Below are positions 44,486 to 51,964 of a DNA stretch of 64,000 nt, in pieces. Origin of the DNA: Bacteroidota bacterium (lineage in GTDB: Bacteria; Bacteroidota; Bacteroidia; Bacteroidales; SKPS01); NCBI GenBank assembly GCA_022709695.1, contig JAKLII010000007.1, positions 62,001 to 126,000 of the forward strand, written 5' to 3'. The notes under the pieces are model-generated. The model worked only from the letters and a program-made list of their open reading frames with translations, ran no database searches and was not told where the DNA came from. The first letter of the stretch is position 1. Each line of letters starts with the position of its first letter. The position numbers were made by a program, and so were the translations under genes.

Positions 44486-46231
44486 TCATTGGTTAAAGTT
44501 CAGGTTCCATTTCATCTCCTCTGTCCAGCCTGCCTTGATCTGGATGGGTTTTTCCATAAGGATGACCGGTTCAGGTTGCTGTCGTTTTGAAAAGTCGCCC
44601 GTATCCCATCTACCGTTGAGGTTGACATCCATGGAAGCTTTCAGCCGGTAATTTCCGGGCTTTAGCGGAAAGAACAACTCCTCACTCCCGGGTTTTACCA
44701 TCCTTTTCTCCAGGATCACCGATCTGTCATCCAGAAGATAGACCAGAATATACGAAAGCGAATCTGTTTCCGGCTCAGCCGTCAGGTTGAGTTTTCCGTA
44801 TTGGTCAGGCCCCTGCAGGGTAAATGCCCAGTCAACGGAATCGTTGGTCGATCCGTCCCATCCTGTGAGGATCCCTGCAGGCATCAGTATTTTGTTTAGC
44901 GAATCCTGCTGCAACGGATTCGTAATCCGGTATGCAAGATAAGGATATGGACCAATCGGTTCAAATATGAGTGGAACGGTGTCGGCTGCTGAAATGAGCA
45001 AGGCCCTGTCATTTTGAAAGTTCGCAAGAGGCTGGGAAAAGATGACCATCGGGGTATCAGCCGGGGAATACTTGCCACCCCTGGCCACGTTCATGGCAAT
45101 GGCAACCCGGGGTGGTTTCTGGGTCCCCCTTGCACCCGCGACAGCCTGCCGGAAAACTATATGCACCGAATCAGAATACCTGAGGCCGGTAACTTTAACC
45201 TTCAGTGAGTCCGTGATGGCCTGCTTCAGCCAGAGGGTGAGGGTGTCGCTGTTTCGGTTCCAGCGGTAAACGATGTTGCTTTGTGGTTCAGGCAAAGGAA
45301 GTTCAACCTCCGGCTTTTCAACAGGGTAGCGAAATGCAATCACGGCTTTGAAGGTCCCGTCGGTTACCACCGACATAACCTTTTGAATGCTGTCGGTACC
45401 GGTGTACATGCGTAACTGAAATTCGGAAGAGGCGGTTTTAGTGGGAATTTGTACCGAATCTGCAGGGTCACTCGTAGCTGCGGTGTCGTGGTATCGGGGA
45501 ATGACCGGAGCCGGGTAAAAGGCAAAGGGTTCCGTGATAAGATCATACATCAGATTGTTATTCTGGTCAGAAACCGCTGCCAGCAGGTAAGAGCCTGCCC
45601 CCAGTTTCGAAAAATGGTACCGGCCATCCTTGTCTGTTTTGGTGATATACAGGGGAAGGGTCCTGGAGATCATGGTATCAGACACCCGTTCAGGATAAAG
45701 CATTACCAGCTGGTTTTCCTCGGTTTTTCCATCCCAGGCATTATACACCTTTCCTTCAAGGGATAAAGAATCAAGGTAAGAACCGGTTGAGAAATAGAAG
45801 CGCATGTCACTGATGGCATTCCCCTCTGTAATATCTTTAATGGCATTGCCGAACTGAAAGGTATAGGTTATATTTTCACGAAGGGTATCATCCCACTGTA
45901 TCTTCAGGCTCTTACCCTGCACTTTGATCACAGGCTTGTACACCAGAGGCGGCGATATCAGAAGTTCCTGCTGCAGGGTGGGCGCCTGGATGTATTCATT
46001 GAAACGGATGGTTATGGACTTTCCCTGAAAAGAAACGGATTCCCTTAAGGGTTCTGAAGTCAGTTCTGCCGGCGGGGTTGTGTCTTTGGGCCCGCCTGCC
46101 GGCGAAACGATATTGGCGCAGCTGAATAAAACCCACATCAGTGCCATTCCCGCGATCATGAGGTATGTTCGGGTTCCTGCAAAAAACGGCCGGATGGTAT
46201 TCACTGCCAGGGGTCTATAGTTTGGTGTCAA
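44486..46231 (-). CDS. Ig-like domain lipoprotein (SbsA/Big_5 type)
   Basis: 581 residues with a lipobox MWVLFSC near residue 38 followed by ANIVSPAGGPKDTTPP, a hallmark of a Bacteroidota lipoprotein family with an N-terminal bacterial Ig-like domain (SVSFQGKSITIRFNEYI...ISPPL). The rest is beta-rich, including a carboxypeptidase-regulatory-like segment (DGRYHFSKLGAGSYLLAAV). No enzyme motif. The first ATG (overlapping the permease by 17 bases) gives a positively charged n-region and is kept; Met25 (46159) is an alternative. It lies between the LolC/E-like permease and kdsA. Function unknown. Confidence 0.8.
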   Translation of the reverse strand: MTPNYRPLAVNTIRPFFAGTRTYLMIAGMALMWVLFSCANIVSPAGGPKDTTPPAELTSEPLRESVSFQGKSITIRFNEYIQAPTLQQELLISPPLVYKPVIKVQGKSLKIQWDDTLRENITYTFQFGNAIKDITEGNAISDMRFYFSTGSYLDSLSLEGKVYNAWDGKTEENQLVMLYPERVSDTMISRTLPLYITKTDKDGRYHFSKLGAGSYLLAAVSDQNNNLMYDLITEPFAFYPAPVIPRYHDTAATSDPADSVQIPTKTASSEFQLRMYTGTDSIQKVMSVVTDGTFKAVIAFRYPVEKPEVELPLPEPQSNIVYRWNRNSDTLTLWLKQAITDSLKVKVTGLRYSDSVHIVFRQAVAGARGTQKPPRVAIAMNVARGGKYSPADTPMVIFSQPLANFQNDRALLISAADTVPLIFEPIGPYPYLAYRITNPLQQDSLNKILMPAGILTGWDGSTNDSVDWAFTLQGPDQYGKLNLTAEPETDSLSYILVYLLDDRSVILEKRMVKPGSEELFFPLKPGNYRLKASMDVNLNGRWDTGDFSKRQQPEPVILMEKPIQIKAGWTEEMKWNLNFNQ

Positions 46232-47438
46232 TGTATTGTTTCGAAAGCCTGCGAACGGGCAGCCATGAAGCGATCAGGCCAATTCCCGTAACGGTGGCAA
46301 AGATCAGCAGAAAATCCGCAGGATTTAACTTTACCGGATAGGCGTCAATGACCAGGGTATCTGCCTGCCCTATCCCAATAATCCCGAAACGCTGCTGTAC
46401 AAAGGCCAGCAGCCCTCCGATCAGCAACCCCGCCAGGTTGCCCCAGAATGAAATTTGTAGCCCCTCGAGGAGGAAGATTTTCCGGATCGTCCGGTTTGTA
46501 GCCCCCATGGTCTGCAGCACTGCAATATCTTTCCGCTTTTCCAGGATCAGCAGGGTAAGGGATCCTACCACATTAAAGATGGCAAGCAAAAGTATGAAAG
46601 CGAGTATGGCAAAGATGGCCCACTTCTCGGAATGGATGATTCTGTAAAGGAGTTCCTGCTGTTCGAATTTATCCTGAATCCGGTACCGGTCTCCGAGGAT
46701 CTCCCTGACGGAACTTTTCACACGCCCGGTCATGGCCTGGTCTGCAACCCCCAGCTCGATGGAGGTCACCTCCGATTCGTAGTGCATCAGGTCTCTGACG
46801 AACCCAACCGGCACAAGAACGTATTTGTTGTCAATGTCCTGCTGGATGGAGAAAATACCGGCGGGATAGATGGGCAGGTGGCTGAATGAAGATGCTACAT
46901 CACCGACAGAAGCAGTTCTGTCGGGAAGGAACACATCTACCGGATGCTCAAAATCATCCAGCTGAATACCCAGTTTGTAGGCAACACCGGCACCAAGAAC
47001 ACCCCTGGTAATCTCATGTTCGTTAAGCTGAAAGGCACCGGCATACATCATGGTGTCAATACCAGTCATCTGCGTATACCCTTCCTCAACACCCTTTAGA
47101 AGGGCAATATGCTGTTTCTCCTTATAGCGGAGCAATGCCATCTCCTCCACAACCTCCTGATATACTGCCACTCCTTTGGTTTCGCGTATCCTTTTCTGTT
47201 CAGTATCAGATAGCCGGAAGGTTTTCCCTTCAACGGCTGTGATCTTCAGGTCGGGCTCAAAGGAACTGAACAGCGAAATCACCACCTGCTCAAATCCGTT
47301 GAATACCGAAAGCACCAGAATGAAGGCAATGCTCCCGCCCATGATCCCTACAGCAGATATGGCGGATACCAGATTGATGGCATGATGCTTCTTGCGTGAA
47401 AACAGGTAACGCCTTGCAATGAAAAGGGGGAGCTGCAT
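46215..47438 (-). CDS. LolC/LolE-like lipoprotein-releasing permease
   Basis: 407-residue inner-membrane ABC permease of the FtsX/LolC-E family. The N-terminal helix and FIARRYLFSRKKHHAINLVSAISAVGI are typical of LolC/E; a large periplasmic domain follows and three C-terminal helices (FAILAFILLLAIFNVVGSLTLLI). It moves outer-membrane lipoproteins from the inner membrane. The ATPase LolD is not nearby. It is 15 bases downstream of rbfA. Confidence 0.93.
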   Translation of the reverse strand: MQLPLFIARRYLFSRKKHHAINLVSAISAVGIMGGSIAFILVLSVFNGFEQVVISLFSSFEPDLKITAVEGKTFRLSDTEQKRIRETKGVAVYQEVVEEMALLRYKEKQHIALLKGVEEGYTQMTGIDTMMYAGAFQLNEHEITRGVLGAGVAYKLGIQLDDFEHPVDVFLPDRTASVGDVASSFSHLPIYPAGIFSIQQDIDNKYVLVPVGFVRDLMHYESEVTSIELGVADQAMTGRVKSSVREILGDRYRIQDKFEQQELLYRIIHSEKWAIFAILAFILLLAIFNVVGSLTLLILEKRKDIAVLQTMGATNRTIRKIFLLEGLQISFWGNLAGLLIGGLLAFVQQRFGIIGIGQADTLVIDAYPVKLNPADFLLIFATVTGIGLIASWLPVRRLSKQYIDTKL

Positions 47439-47453
47439 TGGGCTTTGTATCGG

Positions 47454-47795
47454 TCAGTGGTTCAGAAGGGTGTCTATGTGATCGATATAATCAAGAGAAT
47501 CATCTTCAAAAAATTCCAGCTGGGGGATTACCCTGAGTTGATGCCGCATGGCTTTTCCAAGCTGGAAACGGATATCGTGTCCATGCTCCTTTGCCCGGGC
47601 AACAATTTCCTTCTTGTCGGTTACTCCGAATATACTCAGGTATACCCTGGCGATCTGCAGATCAGGGGTGATGTTTACCCGGGTAACTGTCACCAGTACC
47701 TTCTGCCCCCAATATCCTTTCCCCTCTCTCTGCAGCAGGTCTCCAAGCTCCTTGTGAATCTGCCTTGCCACTTTTTGTTGTCGTACCGAGTCCAT
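47454..47795 (-). CDS. rbfA: 30S ribosome-binding factor A
   Basis: Small KH-type factor for 30S maturation and 16S 5' end processing, 113 residues from the ATG at 47795 (MDSVRQQKVARQIHKELGDLLQ). Conserved VTRVNITPDLQIARVYLSIFG is the KH core. The ORF start at 47822 overlaps the -7 box region and is not used. It heads the run through the permease to the kds genes. Confidence 0.95.
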   Translation of the reverse strand: MDSVRQQKVARQIHKELGDLLQREGKGYWGQKVLVTVTRVNITPDLQIARVYLSIFGVTDKKEIVARAKEHGHDIRFQLGKAMRHQLRVIPQLEFFEDDSLDYIDHIDTLLNH

Positions 47796-47819
47796 AGGGT
47801 GATGCTGTATGATTAACGG

Positions 47820-47827
47820 CAAAGATA
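47820..47827 (-). promoter_or_regulatory. TAnnTTTG -7 box for rbfA operon
   Basis: TATCTTTG on the minus strand, 24 bases before the rbfA ATG. It is divergent from an equally good box at 47841-47848, leaving 13 bases between them. Confidence 0.55.
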
Positions 47828-47840
47828 GGGAATACTGCCA

Positions 47841-47848
47841 TATCTTTG
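47841..47848 (+). promoter_or_regulatory. TAnnTTTG -7 box for YhbP-like gene
   Basis: TATCTTTG on the plus strand, 65 bases before the ATG at 47914. Polymerases at this box and the rbfA box should compete, as the -33 regions overlap. Confidence 0.5.
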
Positions 47849-47913
47849 CACCGGAGGGTATAATCAGTTTATCACTGATGACATCCGCCCTTACTTTGAG
47901 CTGAAAACGTACT

Positions 47914-48366
47914 ATGAACCGTTATATTGAATGTCCCGGACCTTTTCCCGATGAACGGATGGTGAAATTCATCATGGAGCACCATGTGATGACGCTGGCT
48001 ACGGTCTCACAAAATGCCATTCCATGGTGTGCATCATGTTTCTACGCCTATGACCCCGGTACGGCTTCCCTGGTCTTTACTTCTGATGAGACCACCCGGC
48101 ACGGACTGGAGATGACGGGAAATCCGCTGGTTTCGGCAGCCATTGCGCTGGAAACAAGGATTACGGGGCGAATCCGTGGTGTGCAGATATCCGGAAAAGT
48201 ACGCAAGATCCTTGGTGAAGAATCAGGTAATTGGTCTTCACTCTACCTGAAAAACTTCCCGGTGGCGGCTTTGGTGAAAACCACCCTGTGGGTGCTTGAA
48301 TGTGAGTATATTAAGATGACTGACAACCGTCTGGGCTTCGGGAAGAAGCTCGTATGGCACAGATAA
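47914..48366 (+). CDS. YhbP-like pyridoxamine 5'-phosphate oxidase-fold protein
   Basis: 150-residue split-barrel FMN-binding-type protein (UPF0306/YhbP group). FIMEHHVMTLATVSQNAIPWCASCFYAYD and SAAIALETRITGRIRGVQISGKVRKI match the family. Function is unknown; flavin- or heme-linked oxidoreductase roles occur in the wider fold. It stands alone between rbfA (divergent) and nrdJ. Confidence 0.87.
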   Translation: MNRYIECPGPFPDERMVKFIMEHHVMTLATVSQNAIPWCASCFYAYDPGTASLVFTSDETTRHGLEMTGNPLVSAAIALETRITGRIRGVQISGKVRKILGEESGNWSSLYLKNFPVAALVKTTLWVLECEYIKMTDNRLGFGKKLVWHR

Positions 48367-48458
48367 TCAGCATCGTTAATAACTCTTCCCGATTGTTAAA
48401 AAAAAAGTGTTGCTGCCAGCAAGGGCTATACCTATCTTCGTTTTCGGAAAACCAGCCA

Positions 48459-48500
48459 CTTAAGGTTTTTCTTAAGGCCATAAAAACCAACAACTTAGGG
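48459..48500 (+). repeat. CTTAAGG repeats in nrdJ leader
   Basis: Two copies of CTTAAGG (48459-48465 and 48471-48477) lie 12 bases apart around TTTTT; each contains the palindrome CTTAAG, so together they can also form a 6-bp hairpin. A related CTTAGGG follows at 48494-48500. They sit between a weak -7-like box (TATCTTCG, 48433-48440) and the nrdJ ATG at 48538. They may be a regulator site or chance AT-rich repeats. The rest of the 171-base gap shows no conserved riboswitch. Confidence 0.35.
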
Positions 48501-48537
48501 TTAATTATTCTTTTTCAAATTTTATATTCATTACCGG

Positions 48538-51270
48538 ATGGAAGTCAATTCGATTAGCCAGGCAGAAAAGGTGTCAACAAGCCAGGAGAAAGACCATAAA
48601 TTGCTAGAAACCCTGAAAACCAGATCCCGTCCTGAACCGGTTTCCAAAGCTGCCTCATCTTCTGAGGAGGCATTGCATCCTGCCCGTCAGGAGAACGGCC
48701 AGTCAGCTGAGAAGCATGCTCCCAGGAGGTTATACGATGAAGATGATAACAGGATCTACACCTATAAAGAGGCCTTCGAAGCTTCCATGGAGTATTTTGA
48801 GGGAGATAACCTTGCAGCCCAGGTCTGGGTTACGAAATATGCCTTGAAGAACAGTGCCGGAGAGCTTTTTGAATGCACACCCGATGATATGCACAGGAGA
48901 CTGGCAAAGGAGCTGGCCCGTATCGAAAGCACCTATCCGAACCCGATGGGTGAGGAGCAGGTTTTTGATCTGCTCAAAGGCTTCCGGTATGTGGTTCCGC
49001 AGGGGAGCCCTATGGCCGGTATCGGTAATAACTTCCAGACCGGATCCTTGTCAAACTGCTTTGTAATCGGGCATGATGGGCCTTCTGATTCCTATGGCGC
49101 CATCATGAAAACCGATCAGGAACAGGTGCAGCTGATGAAGCGCCGCGGAGGTGTGGGCCATGACCTCAGCCATATCAGACCCAAGGGAAGCCCTGTGCTC
49201 AACAGCGCACTTACCTCCACAGGTATCGTCCCTTTTATGGAGAGGTTTTCCAATTCTACCCGCGAAGTGGCGCAGGACGGTCGCCGGGGTGCCCTGATGC
49301 TGAGCATATCCGTCAAACATCCGGACGCCGGTGATTTCATTGATGCAAAGATGGAAAAGGGGAAAGTAACCGGTGCCAATGTGTCGGTAAAAATCACCCA
49401 TGAGTTCATGGAAGCTGTGAAGAACAACACCACCTTCGTTCAGCAATATCCTATTGATTCACCGAATCCAACCTATACCAAAACAATTGATGCACGGAAA
49501 CTGTGGGAGAAGATTGTGAACAACGCCTGGACATCGGCTGAACCCGGAATCCTTTTCTGGGATACCATTATCAGTGAGTCAGTACCCGACAGCTATGCCG
49601 ATCTGGGCTTCAGAACCGTCTCCACCAACCCTTGTGGCGAAATCCCCCTGTGCCCGTACGACAGCTGTAGGCTCGTTGCTGTAAACCTGCTGAGCTATGT
49701 GGATCAGCCCTTTACAGAGAAAGCATCCTTCAATTTCCCGCTTTTCAAAGAGCATGTGCATCAGGCCATGCGGCTAATGGACGATATCGTCGACCTGGAG
49801 ATCGAAAAAGTAGACAAAATTCTCAGGAAAATTGAGAACGATCCGGAAGATGAGGAACTGAAACGGGTTGAACGCAATCTGTGGCTCAATATACGGAAGA
49901 AGGGGCTCGAAGGACGCAGAACAGGGCTGGGCATCACCGCCGAAGGGGATATGCTTGCAGCACTGGGTATGCGTTACGGGTCACCGGCTGCCATCGAGTT
50001 CACGGTACAGATCCATAAAACCCTGGCCATAGAAGCATACCGCTCTTCGGTTACCATGGCCGCCGAAAGGGGCCCTTTCCCCATTTTTAACGCCGAAAGG
50101 GAAAGCAACAATCCGATGATCCGCAGGATTGCAGCCGAAGATCCTGCCCTGATGGGGGAGATGCTGAAACATGGCCGGAGGAATATCGCCCTGCTTACCA
50201 TCGCCCCAACCGGCACCACCAGCCTCATGACCCAGACTACCTCGGGGATCGAACCTGCATTCCAGCTGATGTATAAACGGCGCCGCAAGGTAAACCCCAA
50301 CGACCAGAATGTTACCATTGCCTTTACCGATGGCGAAGGAGACTCATGGGAAGAGTATCCGGTATTCCACCACAGTTTTTTCCTCTGGCTTAAAAATCAT
50401 GGCTACGACCCGGAAGCTACCATCAAACTTCCCGAAGAGGAGCGCAATGCCATTATCGCTTTGTCACCCTATCACCAGGCCACTGCCAACGACATCGACT
50501 GGGTGGCCAAGGTGAAAATGCAGGGAGCCGTCCAAAAATGGGTCGACCACTCCATCAGCGTTACCGTGAATGTACCGGAATACACCACCAAAGAACTGGT
50601 GGGTGAAATCTACATGACTGCATGGGAAAGCGGGTGTAAAGGGGTTACAGTGTACCGCGACGGCAGCCGCGAAGGGGTGCTGGTCTCTATGAATGACAAA
50701 AAGGAAGAACGCAGTTTCTGTGAAACAAGGGCTCCCAGAAGACCTGGAAGACTTGAGGCTGAGATCGTCAGATTCAGCAACCGCGACGAAAAGTGGATCG
50801 CTGTGGTCGGACTAATGGATGGCAGGCCTTATGAAATCTTTACGGGTCATGCCGATCATTTCTGGATCCCCGGATGGGTGGAGCGCGGTTGGGTCATCAA
50901 ATCAAGAAACAGCGAAGGGATCTCCAGGTACGATTTTCAGTTCCAGGACCTTGACGGATTTAACATCACGATCGAGGGGTTATCCCGCTCCTTCAACAAG
51001 GAGTACTGGAATTACGCAAAACTGATCTCCGGGATCCTGCGCCACGGGATGCCGCTGCAGTTTGCCGTGGATATCATCTCCAAACTCCACTTCGAAGCCG
51101 ATTCCATCAATAACTGGAAGTACGGTATCGTCAGGGCACTGAAGAAATTTATCCCCGATGGCACCAGGGCACAAAAGGAACAGTGCCCCGAATGCAAAGC
51201 TGAAGACAGCATGCAATACAGCGAAGGTTGTCTGACCTGCTCATCCTGCGGCTATTCCAAATGCGGGTAG
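48538..51270 (+). CDS. nrdJ: Class II (adenosylcobalamin-dependent) ribonucleotide reductase
   Basis: 910-residue single-chain reductase making dNTP precursors with coenzyme B12, hence working with or without oxygen. Core motifs: NPCGEIPLCPYDSCRL near residue 364 (active-site Cys and Glu), PTGTTSLMT near 557. The C-terminal part holds the TSCPD-type domain (about 720-850) and a zinc-ribbon-like end with CPEC and CSSCGYSKC, which likely re-reduce the active site. The first ~65 residues are a polar, disordered extension in place of an ATP-cone. Monocistronic. Confidence 0.95.
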   Translation: MEVNSISQAEKVSTSQEKDHKLLETLKTRSRPEPVSKAASSSEEALHPARQENGQSAEKHAPRRLYDEDDNRIYTYKEAFEASMEYFEGDNLAAQVWVTKYALKNSAGELFECTPDDMHRRLAKELARIESTYPNPMGEEQVFDLLKGFRYVVPQGSPMAGIGNNFQTGSLSNCFVIGHDGPSDSYGAIMKTDQEQVQLMKRRGGVGHDLSHIRPKGSPVLNSALTSTGIVPFMERFSNSTREVAQDGRRGALMLSISVKHPDAGDFIDAKMEKGKVTGANVSVKITHEFMEAVKNNTTFVQQYPIDSPNPTYTKTIDARKLWEKIVNNAWTSAEPGILFWDTIISESVPDSYADLGFRTVSTNPCGEIPLCPYDSCRLVAVNLLSYVDQPFTEKASFNFPLFKEHVHQAMRLMDDIVDLEIEKVDKILRKIENDPEDEELKRVERNLWLNIRKKGLEGRRTGLGITAEGDMLAALGMRYGSPAAIEFTVQIHKTLAIEAYRSSVTMAAERGPFPIFNAERESNNPMIRRIAAEDPALMGEMLKHGRRNIALLTIAPTGTTSLMTQTTSGIEPAFQLMYKRRRKVNPNDQNVTIAFTDGEGDSWEEYPVFHHSFFLWLKNHGYDPEATIKLPEEERNAIIALSPYHQATANDIDWVAKVKMQGAVQKWVDHSISVTVNVPEYTTKELVGEIYMTAWESGCKGVTVYRDGSREGVLVSMNDKKEERSFCETRAPRRPGRLEAEIVRFSNRDEKWIAVVGLMDGRPYEIFTGHADHFWIPGWVERGWVIKSRNSEGISRYDFQFQDLDGFNITIEGLSRSFNKEYWNYAKLISGILRHGMPLQFAVDIISKLHFEADSINNWKYGIVRALKKFIPDGTRAQKEQCPECKAEDSMQYSEGCLTCSSCGYSKCG

Positions 51271-51291
51271 CAGCCACAGCACCCTGATCTC

Positions 51292-51912
51292 TTATTTTCT
51301 GCCATAGTCTGCAGGGATTTCCCCCCAATGGGCTGTTTCCCATTTCATTACCACATTGGCATAAGTGTGGGTTTTCAACCATTCCTCTGCCCTTTCGAGA
51401 TATTCAAAAAGGATCCTGTTGTGGTCCGTGAGCTTCAGCTTTGTGTTAGCTTTCCGGTCCTTCACCCATTTCATGGCTGTTTTTGAATCTGAATATACGG
51501 GCCACGTGAGCCCCTCCCGCTGCATCAGGGCAAGGCCGTGTACAATGGCAAGAAACTCTCCGATATTTACGGTACCTTCCGGATAGGGTCCCATCCTGAA
51601 ATATTCCTGCTTCCCCGAAAGCCATACCCCACGGTACTCCATTTCCCCGGGGTTTCCACTGCAGGCAGCATCCACCGTTAAAGCTTCCCCCTTAGGATAA
51701 GGGATTGAACCGGAGGCAGATACCTTTTTGGGCTCCTTTTTCTGCACATATTGCCAGTAATTGGATGAAAAAGCCTTTTTTGCCGCATCCAGATTGTCAA
51801 ATGCCATATACTGAGCTCCGGCGAAACCCTCTACCGAAGCTTTGCAAGCCGCCCAGTCATTAAAAATACCGGACTCTCTCCCCGCCCACACTACATAGAA
51901 CTTTTTCTTCAT
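51292..51912 (-). CDS. rnhA: Ribonuclease H with viroplasmin-type N-terminal domain
   Basis: 206-residue RNase HI cutting RNA in RNA-DNA hybrids. The N-terminal ~50 residues are the viroplasmin-like hybrid-binding domain (KFYVVWAGRESGIFNDW...AFDNLDAAKKAF). The catalytic domain has the acidic set: Asp in LTVDAACSGNPG, Glu in NIGEFLAIVHG, Asp in VYSDSKTAMKWV, and a final Asp in EIPADYGRK. The order matches Bacteroidota rnhA. A -7 box lies 18 bases upstream. It is tail to tail with nrdJ, 21 bases apart. Confidence 0.95.
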   Translation of the reverse strand: MKKKFYVVWAGRESGIFNDWAACKASVEGFAGAQYMAFDNLDAAKKAFSSNYWQYVQKKEPKKVSASGSIPYPKGEALTVDAACSGNPGEMEYRGVWLSGKQEYFRMGPYPEGTVNIGEFLAIVHGLALMQREGLTWPVYSDSKTAMKWVKDRKANTKLKLTDHNRILFEYLERAEEWLKTHTYANVVMKWETAHWGEIPADYGRK

Positions 51913-51929
51913 AATGGTTCAATCGGGGG

Positions 51930-51937
51930 CAAAGATA
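51930..51937 (-). promoter_or_regulatory. TAnnTTTG -7 box for rnhA
   Basis: TATCTTTG on the minus strand, 17 bases before the ATG at 51912. It lies in the 52-base gap after the C10 peptidase stop at 51965. Confidence 0.55.
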
Positions 51938-51964
51938 CCGCTTCTTTACAAAGGGCTGCTGAGA

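Noticed and set aside
48367-48537. Possible cobalamin riboswitch in front of nrdJ
   Set aside because: A short AGCCACT resembles part of the B12 box, but the gap is too short and lacks the other conserved elements and pairing of the cobalamin family.
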